NCBI GenBank assembly: GCA_015680685.1
Contig: MNCI01004768.1
Location: forward strand, 32,723 to 96,722
From: Gnetum montanum
Lineage: Eukaryota; Streptophyta; Gnetopsida; Gnetales; Gnetaceae
DNA length: 64,000 nt
Direction of reading: 5' to 3'
The notes below the pieces were generated by a model. The model saw only the letters and a program-made list of their open reading frames with translations, was not told where the DNA came from and made no database searches. Positions 35,491 through 47,900 of this stretch are shown in pieces. Position numbers and translations under genes: made by a program. Each line of letters begins with the position of its first letter. The stretch's first letter is position 1.

Positions 35491-35744
35491 AAGGCTCATT
35501 CTCTTGGTTGCTAGAACTGGCACCATGCATATTCCTCATGTAAGTCTTCATTATACTTATTGTTCAAGGGCTTGTACACACTTTGAATGCTATGCTTTAG
35601 TTGCCATGATAGAGTATTCCAAATCAACATTGAAGCCATTTTTCTCAATTTAGACATATGAAAGATAGACCAACACCACATTAAGTAATGCACAAATTCA
35701 AAATTCATAAGAGGTTTGAAGGAAAGTAAAAGAAAGCCAAACCT

Positions 35745-35762
35745 AGTGCTCTGATATCAAAA
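35745..35762 (-). other. Primer-binding site of C (initiator Met type)
   Basis: Minus strand after the 5' LTR (...GGGTATTACA) reads TTTTGATATCAGAGCACT. TGATATCAGAGC differs by one base from TGGTATCAGAGC, the initiator tRNA-Met complement widely used by chromoviruses. Confidence 0.85.
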
Positions 35763-36531
35763 TGTAATACCCATTCATAAGGAGAAAGAGCTAACACCTG
35801 AAGACCCTAAGAAAGAAAGCTAGTTGAAAGAAGGAAATGCATAGGTTTCTTTCTTTCTACAACAATCAAACTAACATTAACCTATAAAATTAAAATGAAA
35901 TCAAGAACACCTAGATCTAGCTGTAAAATAGGTTAGTTAATATTAATTTTAAGAATTAAGAGATAATTTTAAAAAGCAATAGCCATAGTAAAATATCTGT
36001 AAAAGATCATCAAATTAAAAAATCAAACTTCTTTTATTCAACCTAAAAAGAAATATGTAATTAGGATCATTTACACACTTGTAAACAAATAACCACAAAA
36101 GCATATAAATTAATAATCTCATATTTGTTGAATGACTTGATAATATTTTATAATTTCTAGCAACACACAAAACAAGATCATCTAAATTTAACTCTTGTAA
36201 CCATTTTAACATTAATCATTTAACTGGGAAATTCATATGTTCAATAGCAAAGAATAGATAGATTACAAACATAAATTAACATCCTAGATTTTTCCCCACT
36301 CCATCAACCTATAGAAAGATATCAAAATCAAACTTGATAAGGTATAGGAAAAAAAGTATAATTCAACATTCAAATCCAAGATTTATGCATTCAATGGGGG
36401 AGGGTTCATTAGTCAAATTCCAACCAAAATCCAAGAATTCAACAATTTTAAAACATTCACAATTGCCCATGGGCCCAAGGATACTCTCACTTTTTGCTAG
36501 TGGTACTAATCCTCATATCAGAAATCCTTGG
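35763..36531 (-). repeat. 5' LTR of C, part 1 (up to the E insertion)
   Basis: Starts on the + strand TGTAATACCC after TATCAAAA; matches 19061-19835. Last five bases CTTGG are the left target duplication of E. Continues at 45716. Confidence 0.88.
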
Positions 36532-37401
36532 TGATGAATCACATTTTTCATCTGCTCCAACATCGGATATCCAACATTGAAGCCTCAATGTCAAGTATTT
36601 GATGTCGAAGCCTGGATGCAATCTCAGGTATCTGATGTTGTAGGGTATACGCCAACCTATAAATATAGTACTCAGGCTCATGATTTGGAGTTAGTTTTCA
36701 TATAGTTTTTTACTCATAGTAATAAAGCTCTTGTAGTTTTTTTTCTCTAGAGTTAGAATATTTTCTGGGTGCCTGTAGCAAGAGTCTAAGTATGTATGGA
36801 TCTTTGTTCAAATACTAATGTACTTGAAATTCATAGTCTAATGGGAATAAAAATGAACTCTTTTGGTAATCCTTGTAGCACTAAGAATAGCTTAATGTTT
36901 TCTTTAATGCACTTTACCTTCATGTACTTTACTTTAATGCATTTGAATTAAGCAATTAATTTCCAATAATTAATGAACATAAGCATGACCAACTTAAGCA
37001 TACATATAGTGCTTGGTAACCTAGTAACAGTTAACAGTTGGTAGCCCAACAATGTTATATGTGTTCAGGATGCATCCAAGAAAGTGGGACAATTACTTGT
37101 GTTAGGTTAGCTAGGTAGTAAATGAATTAGGTCTTAAACTACTCTATCTTTTATTCTTGTTGTAGGTAATTAAACTTATAAAACATAAAATGAGAAAAAT
37201 CACATACCTCAATTACACTTAAATCATACCCTTGAGCATCAAAAGTGTAGTAGGGAAGAAAACAAATGTTCTTAATGTGTATCTCACTTCCTAGAAGAAC
37301 TAGTACATTGGAGAACTATAGGTCCATAGAATTCGACCAGATTGCATGTAAATGCCTTAATGATTCATATGGTTGGGTGTAGGGTACCTTGCTAGTCATG
37401 A
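36532..37401 (+). repeat. 5' LTR of E
   Basis: TGATGAATCACATTTTTC start. U3 has GGATATCC (36565-36572) and several ATGT/ACAT inverted words; TATA CCTATAAATATAG at 36657-36669. The next bases, TTGGCACCATCGTTGGGGAC (37402-37421), are the decayed tRNA-Asp-type primer site. Confidence 0.88.
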
Positions 37402-37561
37402 TTGGCACCATCGTTGGGGACCTTTTGGTTGTTTCATGTGCTATCTAGGACCTAGTAAAAATTATTTAAATCATTAGAATGAACCTTAGAGTCATATCAC
37501 ATTTTACAATTACTACGATAAAAATTTAAAAGCACATTACGTTTTTATCATCTAACTAAAA

Positions 37562-39460
37562 ATGTCTTCTTCTCACAGGAGTGCTTCTCTACCCAAGTCT
37601 AATGGAGGTCATTAGTCGATGCCTCAATAATACCAAGTGGTATATGCTTAGCCTAATGAGTATGTACCAAATTTTACCTTCATCCTATATTAGGATGAAT
37701 AACTATAGATGCATAACATGGAGGGCAACATTGTATTACCACACCATTGATCTATTCCTACAATGCTCCACCAAATGCTTATATGATGGGGTCTTTAGGA
37801 ATGTCATGTTGAGTATATTTTGCAAGATACTAACACCATGGATTATCATCCCACTAAAGCATAATGTCTATGAGATTAATAGCTACAACAATGCTATAAA
37901 TTTATGAAGGGAAAAGGACTTAATAATTCTTCATTTCTACTATATCAAAAAGATGGTGGGGAATCCTTCTTTAGAGTTTTTCCATTTAGTGAAGTTCATC
38001 TCTTTAACTTTAGTGAAGGAGGTCAAAGTAGAACTTGCAGTCTACAATTCACAATCCTAGTTTTGGTAAGAATGGATCCAATGACAAAGAAGGATTTGGA
38101 GGGGCAAGTCAAGGTAAGGATAAGGAAAAGAAACAAGATCGTGATCATGGTCATGATCACCAAAGCGGTGGTAGTAGGCATCGTGATGATGCTAGTTCTC
38201 CTTCCTCTTCCCTTTCATCATCATCATCTTCTTCTTCTAGTTCTAACCATGAATGCAAGAAGTGAGACCATGATGGAGATGATCAAAATGATTGATGGGA
38301 CCGAAATGATCAAAGGGATCATCAAGAAAGGCCAGATCAAGGGTGAAAAAATTTAGAAGAGATACATTGCCATGAATGAAGGGGGTAGTAGAGGTCATTG
38401 TAGGCACCATGATCATGGCCTTAATGAGCCTTTGCTTGCTACCTAAAGTATGCTCAATATTATAGAGGTAGTACGAATTCCAACAAGGCATGTGAAAGAT
38501 AGTTGGATCAAAAGGCTAACATGAACAATATTCCTTAATTAAAAGGGGGATATAACTATAATCTAAAAAACCATCTCTAGGATTTTCAAGATGCATGTGC
38601 CTTACAAAACATAAGGAATGAGTGGTAAAAACTTAACTTATTCCCAAGGACACTCATCAAACAAGCAAAGAACTAGTACCAGTCCTTAGAGCTAGAATCA
38701 AAAAATGATGGAGTACCATGCTTGAATTGTTTAATGATAAATATCAAACATACTCTAGAGTGTCCAACTTGAGAAGGAAAATCTAAGGATAAAAATAAGT
38801 ATCACATGAATCCTTGGATGCCACCATTGACCGATACTATTTTGTAATGCACAAATGTCCTTGCCATGATTATTCTCAACTAGATCAACTTCCGCACATT
38901 GTAGACAAGCTCCAATTAGAAATAGGAAGAACCCTTGATGTCTATGCCCAAGGGAAACTATCAAAATTAAGTGCTCATTAGATATAAAGATTAATCAAGT
39001 AGGTAGCTAAAGAGGAGGATGAATTAAGAAATAGAGAATGTGTAAAAGAATATAACCATGATCTTTCCATTCACAAGAGGGAAGTTCAATTTTGTGACAA
39101 TGAGAAAGAATATGCACATAATGAGGTGATGAATAGGAAAACCTTTCCACTCCAAAAATTTCAATCTAAAATTACAACCAAGGTTGATCAATTATGGGAC
39201 TCCATAGATAGCAGATTTCAGGCTATCCTAAAAATTTCTAAAGATTCCAAAGAACAAGGTAGTGATCAGGAGTGTAGGAGGTATAAGGAAGTTGAATGTG
39301 CCTATAAAAAAGGCAAGGGCAAGATTACTATAATAAAAGAAGTTGTAAAAAGTGAATCATATGATGATGGTGGGTGTGACATCTACTAGTATGAACATCC
39401 TAATGGATGTTTCCCCATAGTGTCACATGTACAGGAGTCTGGAGTGTATGCTTTGAATCC
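37562..39460 (+). pseudogene. Gag of E
   Basis: ATG 37562 opens MSSSHRSASLPKSNGGH, the best-kept start in this lineage together with G. Further on: QKDGGESFFRVFPFSEVHLF (37948-38008), then a frame change into a His/Asp/Ser-rich linker (HDHGHDHQ..., a run of ~14 Ser at 38203-38242), the capsid block ending LQNIRNEW (near 38620), KYQTYSRVSNLRRKI (38740-38780), RYYFVMHKCPCHDYSQ, a charged helix with KITTKVDQLWDSIDSRFQAI (39166-39225), and a decayed knuckle CDIY.YEHPNGC (39375-39410). Several stops. Confidence 0.75.
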
Positions 39461-40129
39461 ATGACTAACACAAAGGTAAACATCCAAAAGATTATCGTAT
39501 CCTCAAGTTAATTTTAGGAAATTCCACTAACAACAACAATATTATCCAAGTGGAACTCCACCATAATCATATGAGCAGTATCAACAATGGTAGTAACCAC
39601 AATTATGGGCATTTGCATCCCCAAGGCAACAATACCCTTACAAATAACCTAATCCATATGGGTACTACGTTTAGCAACCCTTGTCTCCATGTGACTCTTC
39701 TAGTCACATTTCTACTTTTCAATCTCACTACCACCCTTCTAATTATTATCGAACTCATTCTCCATATGAAAGAAGGGATTCCACCTTTTATCCTTATCCT
39801 CCTCTTGTCCCTGCACATGTTCCTCCTCCAACTGCACAATTACCACCTACTTCACCTATGCAAGGTGAACTACCAACTCCATTGCAATAATGCAACACTA
39901 CTAGGGCCATCAATCTACAACTAGTTCATCAATCGAGTGGGTCAAATACTTGATCAAGAAAAAGACCTTTCTTTCAACCTTGTAGTCCCCTTAAGCCCTC
40001 AAATACATCTGTCATTGACAACACTATCCCTTCATCTTTCTCTATATAAAATTCCATCAAGTTCCCTTCAAACCAAGATCTTCCCAGGATCCATACTATG
40101 ATAATTACTAACACTGTATCTGATTAGAT

Positions 40130-40530
40130 CCATGTTGGAAACCTTCCTAGGAAACTAGCCAATCCTAGAAGTCCTCTCATTTATTTGCAGATTGCTAGGA
40201 ATGAACCATGTAAAACTCTTCTCAACTCAAGTTCTTGTGTCAATTTAATTTCTCATGAGATGTACACTACATGGAACCTACCTTCTCTCAAGAAGAGAAA
40301 TATCAAATTATAATTGGTAGACTAGTCTATCACTCTTTCATTATGACCACTATCTATGGGTGGTATTATCTTGCTAATTTCTTAGTGATCAAGGTTGAGA
40401 AATGCAAAGAAGATTTTCCAATCATCATGGGAAGGGCATGGCTTAACACCACTGATGCAAGAATGGGCATAAGAGATCTTTCCCTAGAAATATCCAAAAA
40501 TAATGCATTCAAAAAGATCAAGAAGAAGTG
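40130..40530 (+). pseudogene. Protease region of E
   Basis: SPLIYLQIARNEPCKTLLNS followed by SSCVNLISHEMY: the active-site Asp of D-S-G is Asn. The second half, IMGRAWLNTTDARMGIRDLS, is open in 40271-40531. Matches D and F. Confidence 0.72.
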
Positions 40531-41089
40531 AGTTCCATGCATTGCATACAATGATACAAGATGTAATTATGTGTAGAAACTTTGGACCATGAAACAAGAT
40601 TTATCTATGCATGCAAGTAGTATGCACAAGGAGTAGAAATATAAAGGTGTCTGTACAAAATAGCCATAAAATAGGAGGGCACCCAGTGACTGACCACTGA
40701 TTCCAAGAGTAATACACTTTGCATGAAACCAACTAAGAGCCTGACATGCACATATGTGATAGGCATGGATGAACTAGAGCAAGTTTATCACCAACTCTCT
40801 GATGATGAAAATGATGATACTTATTGGGGAGAGTTGGAAATTTCAAAAAATTTTAAGCAATAGCCCCTTGAAATAAAAATGCTACCGGCCAAAATAAAAT
40901 ATGTCTTTTTTTAAAATGGGAAGCCAATCATAATCACTGCAAATCTTACTTCAGAGTAGAAAAGGATGCTATTGAACATGGTTGAAAAATGGTTAGTAGC
41001 TTTTGCTTGGTCATATCCAAAACTCATAGGGATTGATCCTAGGATATAATAACATCACATCTACACTGATTTAGTCATGAAGCCAAAAA

Positions 41090-41960
41090 GACATCCACAG
41101 AGGCGATTGAACCCCAAACTAAAATAGATCATCAAAGAGAAAATCGAACAACTCCTCAAGGCAGGGTTCATTTATTCCATTGTAGATACTGAGTGGGTTA
41201 GTCCACTTGTGATTGTGCCAAATAAAGGAGACAAGTGGTGGGTCTACATTGATTTTCGACAATTGAATATGGCAACATTTAAGGACCATTTTCTATTGTC
41301 ATTTGTTGATAAAGTGTTAGACACAATATCCGGGCATTGCTACTACAATTTTCTAAATGGTTATAGTGGTTATAACCAAATTCAAATTGCACTAGAGGAC
41401 TAAGCGAAGACAACATTCATGAGTCCTTGGGGGACTTTTGCATATTGCAAGATGCCTTTTGTTCTATGCAATGCTCCTACTACATTCCAATGCCTAGTTC
41501 TAAGCATTTTTCAATAGCAAATTGGTAGTGGTGTGGAAGTCTTCATGGATGACTTTTCCACTTATGGAGCTACATTTGAACAAGCTTTGGACCACCTTGA
41601 GCAAGTGCTAAAATGATGTGTTGAAACCAACTTGTAGCTCAATTGGCAAAAAAGTCCCTAATGGTCCAAGAATGCATTGTATTGGAGCACAGAATATCAC
41701 AAGTAAGAATTGAGGTAGACCCTAAGAAAATAAGGGTCATTCAAGAAATAACCCACCAGCAATAAATAGCTAAAGATGTTTGGTCATTCCTTGGGAACAC
41801 TAGCTATAAATGGTGATTCATAGAGAATTTCTCTATGATCGCAAAGCCATTGGTGGAGCTAATGAAGAAAGATGCTCCCTTTGTCTAGATTGTGAAATGT
41901 GAAAAAGTATTCCAACAGCTGAAAGAGAAACTTGTAGAAACTTCAATCCTATAAGCACCT
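41090..41960 (+). pseudogene. Reverse transcriptase of E
   Basis: Motifs: AGFIYSIVDTEWVSPLVIVP, WVYIDFRQLNMATFKDHFLL, VDKVLDTISGHCYYNFLNGY, SGYNQIQIALED, TFMSPWGTFAYCKMPF.LCNAP, catalytic FMDD (41542-41553) then FSTYG, and ALDHLEQVLK. Better preserved than D but with stops (ED-stop-AKT where D has EDQAKI) and later frame shifts. Confidence 0.87.
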
Positions 41961-41974
41961 GATTGATCCAATCC

Positions 41975-42340
41975 ATTTCATGTCATGATGGATGTATCAA
42001 ATTATGTCTTGGAAGCCATGCTTACATATATGAATGACAAAAAACATCCATACTACATCCACTACACTAGTTGAAGCATTATGGGTGAACAACTAAACTA
42101 CAACACTACAGAAAAAGAATTGATGGTAGTGGTGTTTGCTCTAGAGAAGTTTAGGCATTATGTGCTTAGATACAAGGTGTTTGTACACATGGACCATAGT
42201 GCCATATGCTTCTTGATGAACAAGACAATAGTGATCCCCTTTGTCATACGATGGCTAGTGATCTTGTAGGAATTTAGTCTTATAATGGTAGATCAAAAGG
42301 GCACAAGGAATATGGTCACTGATCACTTGTATTAGTTGTG
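41975..42340 (+). pseudogene. RNase H of E
   Basis: Starts MMDVSNYVLEAMLT (D has MIDASNHVLGAML), then MGEQLNYNTTEKELMVVVFA and FRHYVLRYKVFVHMDHSAIC (42081-42210), giving the NY..TEKE and ..DH blocks of gypsy RNase H. Confidence 0.8.
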
Positions 42341-42599
42341 ATGGGACAACAAAGAGGAAGAAAACCCACTATCTGATATGTTTTCTAATGAAATGCTCTT
42401 TGCTGGGGTTATAACTGAATAATTGCCTAATGATCCTAAATGAGATGATGGCATTCTCACCTATCTTCTCACCTAAGATATGCCACAAGGGTTGGACCAC
42501 CAGAAGAAACAACATCTTCTTCACTAGGTAAAACATTTCATGAAGATCAATGGACACCTTTACAATGTGTGTGTCGATGGCCTAGTTTGTTGGTATGTC

Positions 42600-43645
42600 C
42601 CTGATGTCGATCAACTATGTGTTCTCCAAGATGTTCATGAAGGTCCTTGTGGAGGATACTATGCTAGGAGATGCACGTCCATTAAAATCCTAATGGTAGG
42701 GTACAACTAGCCAACAATCTTTAGGGATGCTCACCATTATGTCTACTCTTGTGAATGATTCCAATGAGATGGTGGAATAACTGCTTAAATGGAGAGACCT
42801 CAATAACGGATTCAACAACTAGAACCCTTTGACATTTGGGACATTGATTTCATGGGTTCCATCACATCCATGTCAAATGAAAAGGCATACATCATAGTCA
42901 TTGTTGACTATTATATAAAATGGGTAGAAGCAATAGTCATCATCGATTGTACATCTTCTACTACTACTCAATTTGTACAACAAAATGTTGTAAACAAGTT
43001 TGGAGTACCACATGCATTAATTTATGATAATGGAACTCACTTTATAGGTACTAATTTTTGAAAGCTCACGTAACACTTGGGGGTTGAACATAAACTCACA
43101 ACACTCTACCACCCCCAAGCTAACAGTCAAGCAAAGGTTACCAATATGAAAATCATAAGGATTCTAACAAGAAGTGTTAGCAAATGTACAAAAGACTAAA
43201 GCACAAAACTTAATAGTGCCCATTGGGCCTATTGCTCAACATGAAACTTCCTATAGCTATTCTACCTATGAGTTTGTGTACAGAAAATTACCAACACTTC
43301 CTATTTAATCTAAGCTCTATACACTTTCAACAGCTTGTGACCTTAACCTTAACTTGAGTCTAGCATAAAAAGAAAGACTAATGAATCTCAACCTGTTAGA
43401 TGAAAATCAATTAGTAGCCCTATCATCTAATGAGTTGCACAAGGCCTACAGAAAAAAGTTCCATGAACTTAAAATTAGAAAAGTCAAATTTCAACCAAGA
43501 GGTAAGATTCTCTACTGGAACCTCACACACATACCTCAACAAACTAAGTTCCAAATGTTGTGGGAAGGACCTTACATCATTTACGAAGCTTTTCCTTTTA
43601 GGGCCATGATGATCTATGAACCTAAGAACCCAAACAAAAAATAAC
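42600..43645 (+). pseudogene. Integrase of E
   Basis: A broken HHCC finger (EGPCGGYYARR, 42640-42680), then core MSNEKAYIIVIVDYYIKWVE with the first catalytic Asp and VPHALIYDNGTHFIGTNF with the second (42852-43060), a decayed QANSQ. region for the Glu, and an open C-terminal part LMNLNLLDENQLVALSSNEL ... VKFQPRGKILYWNLTHIPQQ ... EGPYIIYEAFP (43381-43644). Stops separate the parts. Confidence 0.85.
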
Positions 43646-44860
43646 TATTCAACATCTAACAAATCAAATCTTTCCACAAGCATAAGCCAACTAATACAAC
43701 AAATGCCTCATCAAATCGACAACCATGCTCCATATTTTGAATCTCCTCCTTTCAACTAAGTCATGGGGGAGATGCCCACCCATGCTAATTATATAAGTGG
43801 CTCCTTAGTTTTTCAACCTTTTGTTTTACAACTTTTTTTTTACACATTATTTATTTTACATCTTCTTGTTTTCTTGTTATTAATCTTTACTAATTTTTGT
43901 TTTACACCATCATTAGTACATTTGCTATTTCTTGAAAATTTTACACTTTATTTTATATTTTATTTTATTTTTGTGTTATTTTCTTAAATTTTTTGTTAAT
44001 AAGTACCAGGTACAATGGTAATGTGTTACGTGATGGTGGTATGTACTATTTTGTTAATTGATTGTTGGTGTATATATTTTGGCTTTGAATTTTGTTATAA
44101 ATGATTAGGACATGGTTTCTTTTTCATGCAATAGGTAGTGAGTCCACAACATCCACGCATTCACAAACTCTATGGTTTTCCTTGTTCTGGAAATGTGTAG
44201 TCCCTTTTTCATTAACAAAACTTTAACAAATTTGTACTTTGGTAGTTTCCATAATTGAAAAGGATTCAAATGTTTGAGTGGGGTGTGACTTCAAGGGGAT
44301 TCAATATTCTTTGTGCCTCTCTGTTTGCCTGGGTGCATGGCCATTTTCATAGATTTCTTACCATTCCATGTTGACCAATAAAAGGAAGTTGAATAAGTCT
44401 TTGCATGATGTGGTTCTCATAAAAAAACAAAAAAAAAATTATGGGAATTCAAAGCACCCCCATTAGACAAAATAAATGCATACATATTTGCATGGTGTGG
44501 TTCCCATTTCAAAAAAATGATGGGAATTAAAAGCACACCCCGTAGACAAAATAAACAAGCTACATTATGGGACTAGAAAGACATGTCACCCATGCCTGAA
44601 GGTTCCCTCTAACTAAGGTCATTTCTTAGCTATCAAGAGTCATTGGATGTTAATTTTATCCAGGCTGTTCCCTTCTCTTATCATGAACACCCAATTTTGT
44701 AAAGATCGTAGCTCCATACACTTCGGTACTTAGAGTTTGTTTGTTCCATCTAGTCAATTTGTATGTTAGTGAATAATCCCATACATACCTAATATTTTTT
44801 AAGGAAATTGTTCCTCCTCTTCTTCACTCAAGGACAAGTTTTTATTTAGTTTTGGGGGTA
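43646..44860 (+). other. Non-coding tail of E with polypurine tract
   Basis: Begins TCATGGGGGAGATGCCC (43761-43777) and a Phe-rich AT tract as in D and F, and ends AGTTTTGGGGGTA (44848-44860) right at the 3' LTR. Contains a short duplicated stretch around GAATTCAAAGCAC (44447-44545). No env-like ORF. Confidence 0.6.
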
Positions 44861-45710
44861 TGATGAATCGTGTTTTTCATCTGCTCCAACGTTAGGTATC
44901 CAATGTTGATGCCTTGACGTTGGGTATCTAATGTCAAAGCTTGGATGCAATGTCAGGTATTTGTTATTGCGAGGTGTACATCAGCCTATAAATATAGCAC
45001 TTGGGCTCATGATTTAGAGTCAATTTTCATATAGTTTTTTAGTTAGAGTATCAAAGATCTTGTAGCTTGTTTTCTCCAAAGTTAGAATATTTTCTAAGTG
45101 CCCACGACACTAGTTTAGGGGTGTATGAATCTTTGTCTAAACAATGATGTACCTGAGCATAGTAGTGGATGGGAATAAAAATGAACTCTTTTGATAATCC
45201 TTGTAGCACTGAGAATAGCTTAATGTTTTCTTTAATGCACTTTACTGCATTTTAATTAAGTAACTAATTTTTACTTGTTAATAAACATAAGCACAACCAC
45301 TTTGAGTATACGTATAGTGTTTGATAACCTAGCAATGCTTAACTTTTGGTAGCCCAACAATGCTATATGTGTTTAGGATGTATCCAAGAAAGTGGAATGG
45401 TTACTTGTGTTAGGCTAGCTAGGCAGTAAATGAATTAGATCTTAAATTAGTCTATCTTTTATTCTTGTTGTAGGCAATTAAACTTATAAAACATAAAATG
45501 AGAAAAATTATGCATCTCAATTACACTTAAACCATACCCTTAAGCTTCACAAGTGTAGTTGGGAAGACAGAAAATATTTTAAATGCCCATTTCACTTTCT
45601 AGAGTAACTAGTGCACTAGAGAACTATAGGTCCATGGAAGTCAATTGGATTATGCATAAATGCCTTAGTGATTCATATGGTTGGACATAGGGGTACCTCA
45701 CCACTCATCA
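44861..45710 (+). repeat. 3' LTR of E
   Basis: TGATGAATCGTGTTTTTCATC start, CCACTCATCA end, TATA CCTATAAATATAGCAC at 44985-45000. U3 has two GTTGGGTATC/GTTAGGTATCC words upstream. Confidence 0.88.
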
Positions 45711-45715
45711 CTTAG

Positions 45716-47221
45716 CCCCTATTGGTAATCTTTTGTCAAAATTCCTCCAAATCATTATGGGTGTTTTTGAATTATTATAGAAACAACTCTCATCTAAGTC
45801 ATTTAGATGTGAGAGTATAGAGGATGGGTAGAGAGATCCAAAAAATATTTGAACAATCTAAGCTTACAACAACAATCTTGATAATTTCATACAAGCATTG
45901 TGAAGGTGGTTAGGCAAGCAAGAAGAGAGAAGCTTAAGAAAATTAGTCCTTGCTTGCCATTATCAAACATAGCAAAGATGGATCATTTTCCCTCCTTACT
46001 TAGATATCTTGCTTACTAGGAGGAATTATTAGAATATTGGATTTCCATGCAAAACTTGTTTTCTTTCTCCCTGCTATCTCCTGTAGCAACCACAGTCTTC
46101 TTCCTTCCTAGCCATACTCCATGATACTGTATCTCTTTTTTTTTTTTTTCTGTTCTACTCAATTACTTTTGCCTTGTATGTTTTTTCCCTCTCCTCCTCT
46201 CCCTATTTATTGGTAGAATAAGGGATAATGGATGGTTTCTTGTAACTGACTTCTTGAGAAACTTTTGTTTTCTTTTCTTTCTTTTTCAAGTTCTCTCTCT
46301 CTTTTTTTTAGCAATGATTCATGAGTTCAATTCTCTTCATGATCACTATGAAAAAATAAATAAAAATATGTACATTCGCAAGTTGTAGGTTTAGTTCCTA
46401 AATCAACAATTTTTGATATTTCAGAATTTATATTTTGCTAGATCTCATGTTCAATTCCTCTTAATAATTGCAAAACATTCCAGCATAATATCTATCTCTT
46501 TATCATTCAAAATTTTCATAATATGCAAGGAAAGAGTTTTCAAAATAGATTCATAATAAGGGTAGTTTAGGATAAGTAATCATATAAGGCACCTTCTTTT
46601 TTAGGTCATCAACGATGTAAATTTTTCCATCATCTTACGAGCCTTGAAAGGTCATCACGTGATCTTTCTATAGCCATGGGGAGGATACTTATACTCTACT
46701 ATTTTAAACTAAAAAGAGCAATGTATCACATTTAGATAAAATAAAATATAAAATATAAATCTATGGTATTTGCACACAATATCCCTGATTCATGGGTCAA
46801 GTTCCTCCAACTTGATTCATAGGTCAAGTTCCTCAATATGAGCATTCTTTTCCATCTCAACATACCTGTTTTAGCTCTTGAGGCATACCTTAGAGTATTT
46901 TCCTCTATTTTCCCTTTGTTTCTCAACATCTCTATTGAAATAGAATAAAAAATATTTTTCCCAAATATTATTTATTATTATTATTTAAAAAATTCCTAGC
47001 ATGTATTTTAAATCATATTTCTTATGCATAAAGTATTTAAACATTTAATCATAATACATATAAAAATCTAGTCAATAAATTTATTACTATTCCAATTAGC
47101 TATTTCCACCACAATCCAAACAAAGAACACACACAACTTATCAACAAAACATGCACACAAACACACATAAATACTATTATAATCGTTAACATAAAAACTT
47201 AAGGAGAAGTGCTTCATTACA
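45716..47221 (-). repeat. 5' LTR of C, part 2
   Basis: Continues the LTR begun at 35763; matches 19836-21361. Ends CTTCATTACA and is followed by the duplication CCTAT (47222-47226). Confidence 0.88.
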
Positions 47222-47226
47222 CCTAT

Positions 47227-47762
47227 GGTAAGATACCTCATGTTCTAGTTTCTGCAATCCCTTCTACAGTCCATCTCACCTCATGATATATTTAGCCATA
47301 AGCTATGATTTTGTATAATCTAGCATTATTTTTTCAATGTAGTGATAATAACATGTTTGTTTTGCTAAACAAGTATGTCTTAAATTCAACTCCTTGAGTG
47401 CCTAAGGACACTTTTAGGCATAGTTATACAAGGGCACTAAGGGTTGGAGCCTGCTTTGGGAAGGACCCACTTGTATAACTCTTGTATTTCATACTTGACA
47501 AGCAATTCCACATCACCTTTTACCTTCTACAATAATCAAGACTCAATAAACACTTTCCGTAACATTAAATAATCTGTCCATACATCAAAACTTCATTACC
47601 CATATCTTATTCATACCATAAACCATTGTTGCCCAAGATTCCCTCTTCCTAAACTTTGAATGCCAAATTTTCAAAAATTGTGCATCATTAATGGCCCAAA
47701 ACACTCTAGACAAGCTACACATTTTTTAGATATTTCATTTGACTCATTTCTTTTTTTGAAAG
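47227..47762 (+). mobile_element. Athila-like derivative F, right part
   Basis: Post-insertion continuation of 15130-19060. GGCACTAAGGGTTGGAGCCT...CACTTGTATA (47431-47478) resembles the D tail near 33285-33335. No coding seen. Confidence 0.5.
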
Positions 47763-47900
47763 ATGAATCAAAAATTTGAAATTTTTGATAGTGACATTGT
47801 AGCTATGATGTCATCTTTATAACCCATGATCTATGATGTCACACATATAAAAATAGTATACATATGCACAGGAGTTAGTAAAATTCTTCATTTTCTCATT
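47763..47900 (+). repeat. U3-like LTR fragment before X2
   Basis: TGAATCAAAAATTTG start, then GACATTGTAGCTATGATGTC, TATAACCCATG and a TATA box ACATATAAAAATAG (47844-47857). The order resembles the start of LTR-F (5342-5465), which also has TGTAACCCATG. Its 3' limit is unclear. Confidence 0.4.

Larger units (their letters stand above)
36532..45710 (+). mobile_element. Athila-like gypsy element E, nested in the 5' LTR of C
   Basis: LTRs 36532-37401 (870 bp) and 44861-45710 (850 bp), starting TGATGAATC and ending TCAT(G/C)A. Target duplication CTTGG (36527-36531) and CTTAG (45711-45715), one mismatch; the intact site survives in the other C LTR at 19831-19835. Gag, protease, RT, RNase H and integrase in order, closely related to D. 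Parts of RT and most of the integrase C-terminus remain open. Confidence 0.9.
19061..47221 (-). mobile_element. Chromovirus C (Tekay/Del-like), with D and E nested in it
   Basis: LTRs begin and end TGTAAT.../...ATT(G/A)CA at 19061-21361 and 35763-47221 (the latter split by E). A perfect 5-bp duplication CCTAT lies at 19056-19060 and 47222-47226. On the minus strand the order is 5' LTR, Met-type primer site, gag, (D), protease, RT, integrase, chromodomain remnant, polypurine tract and 3' LTR, the chromovirus order. Without D, E and their duplications it is about 9.2 kb. All ORFs are broken. Insertion point: the post-protease tail of F. Confidence 0.92.
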
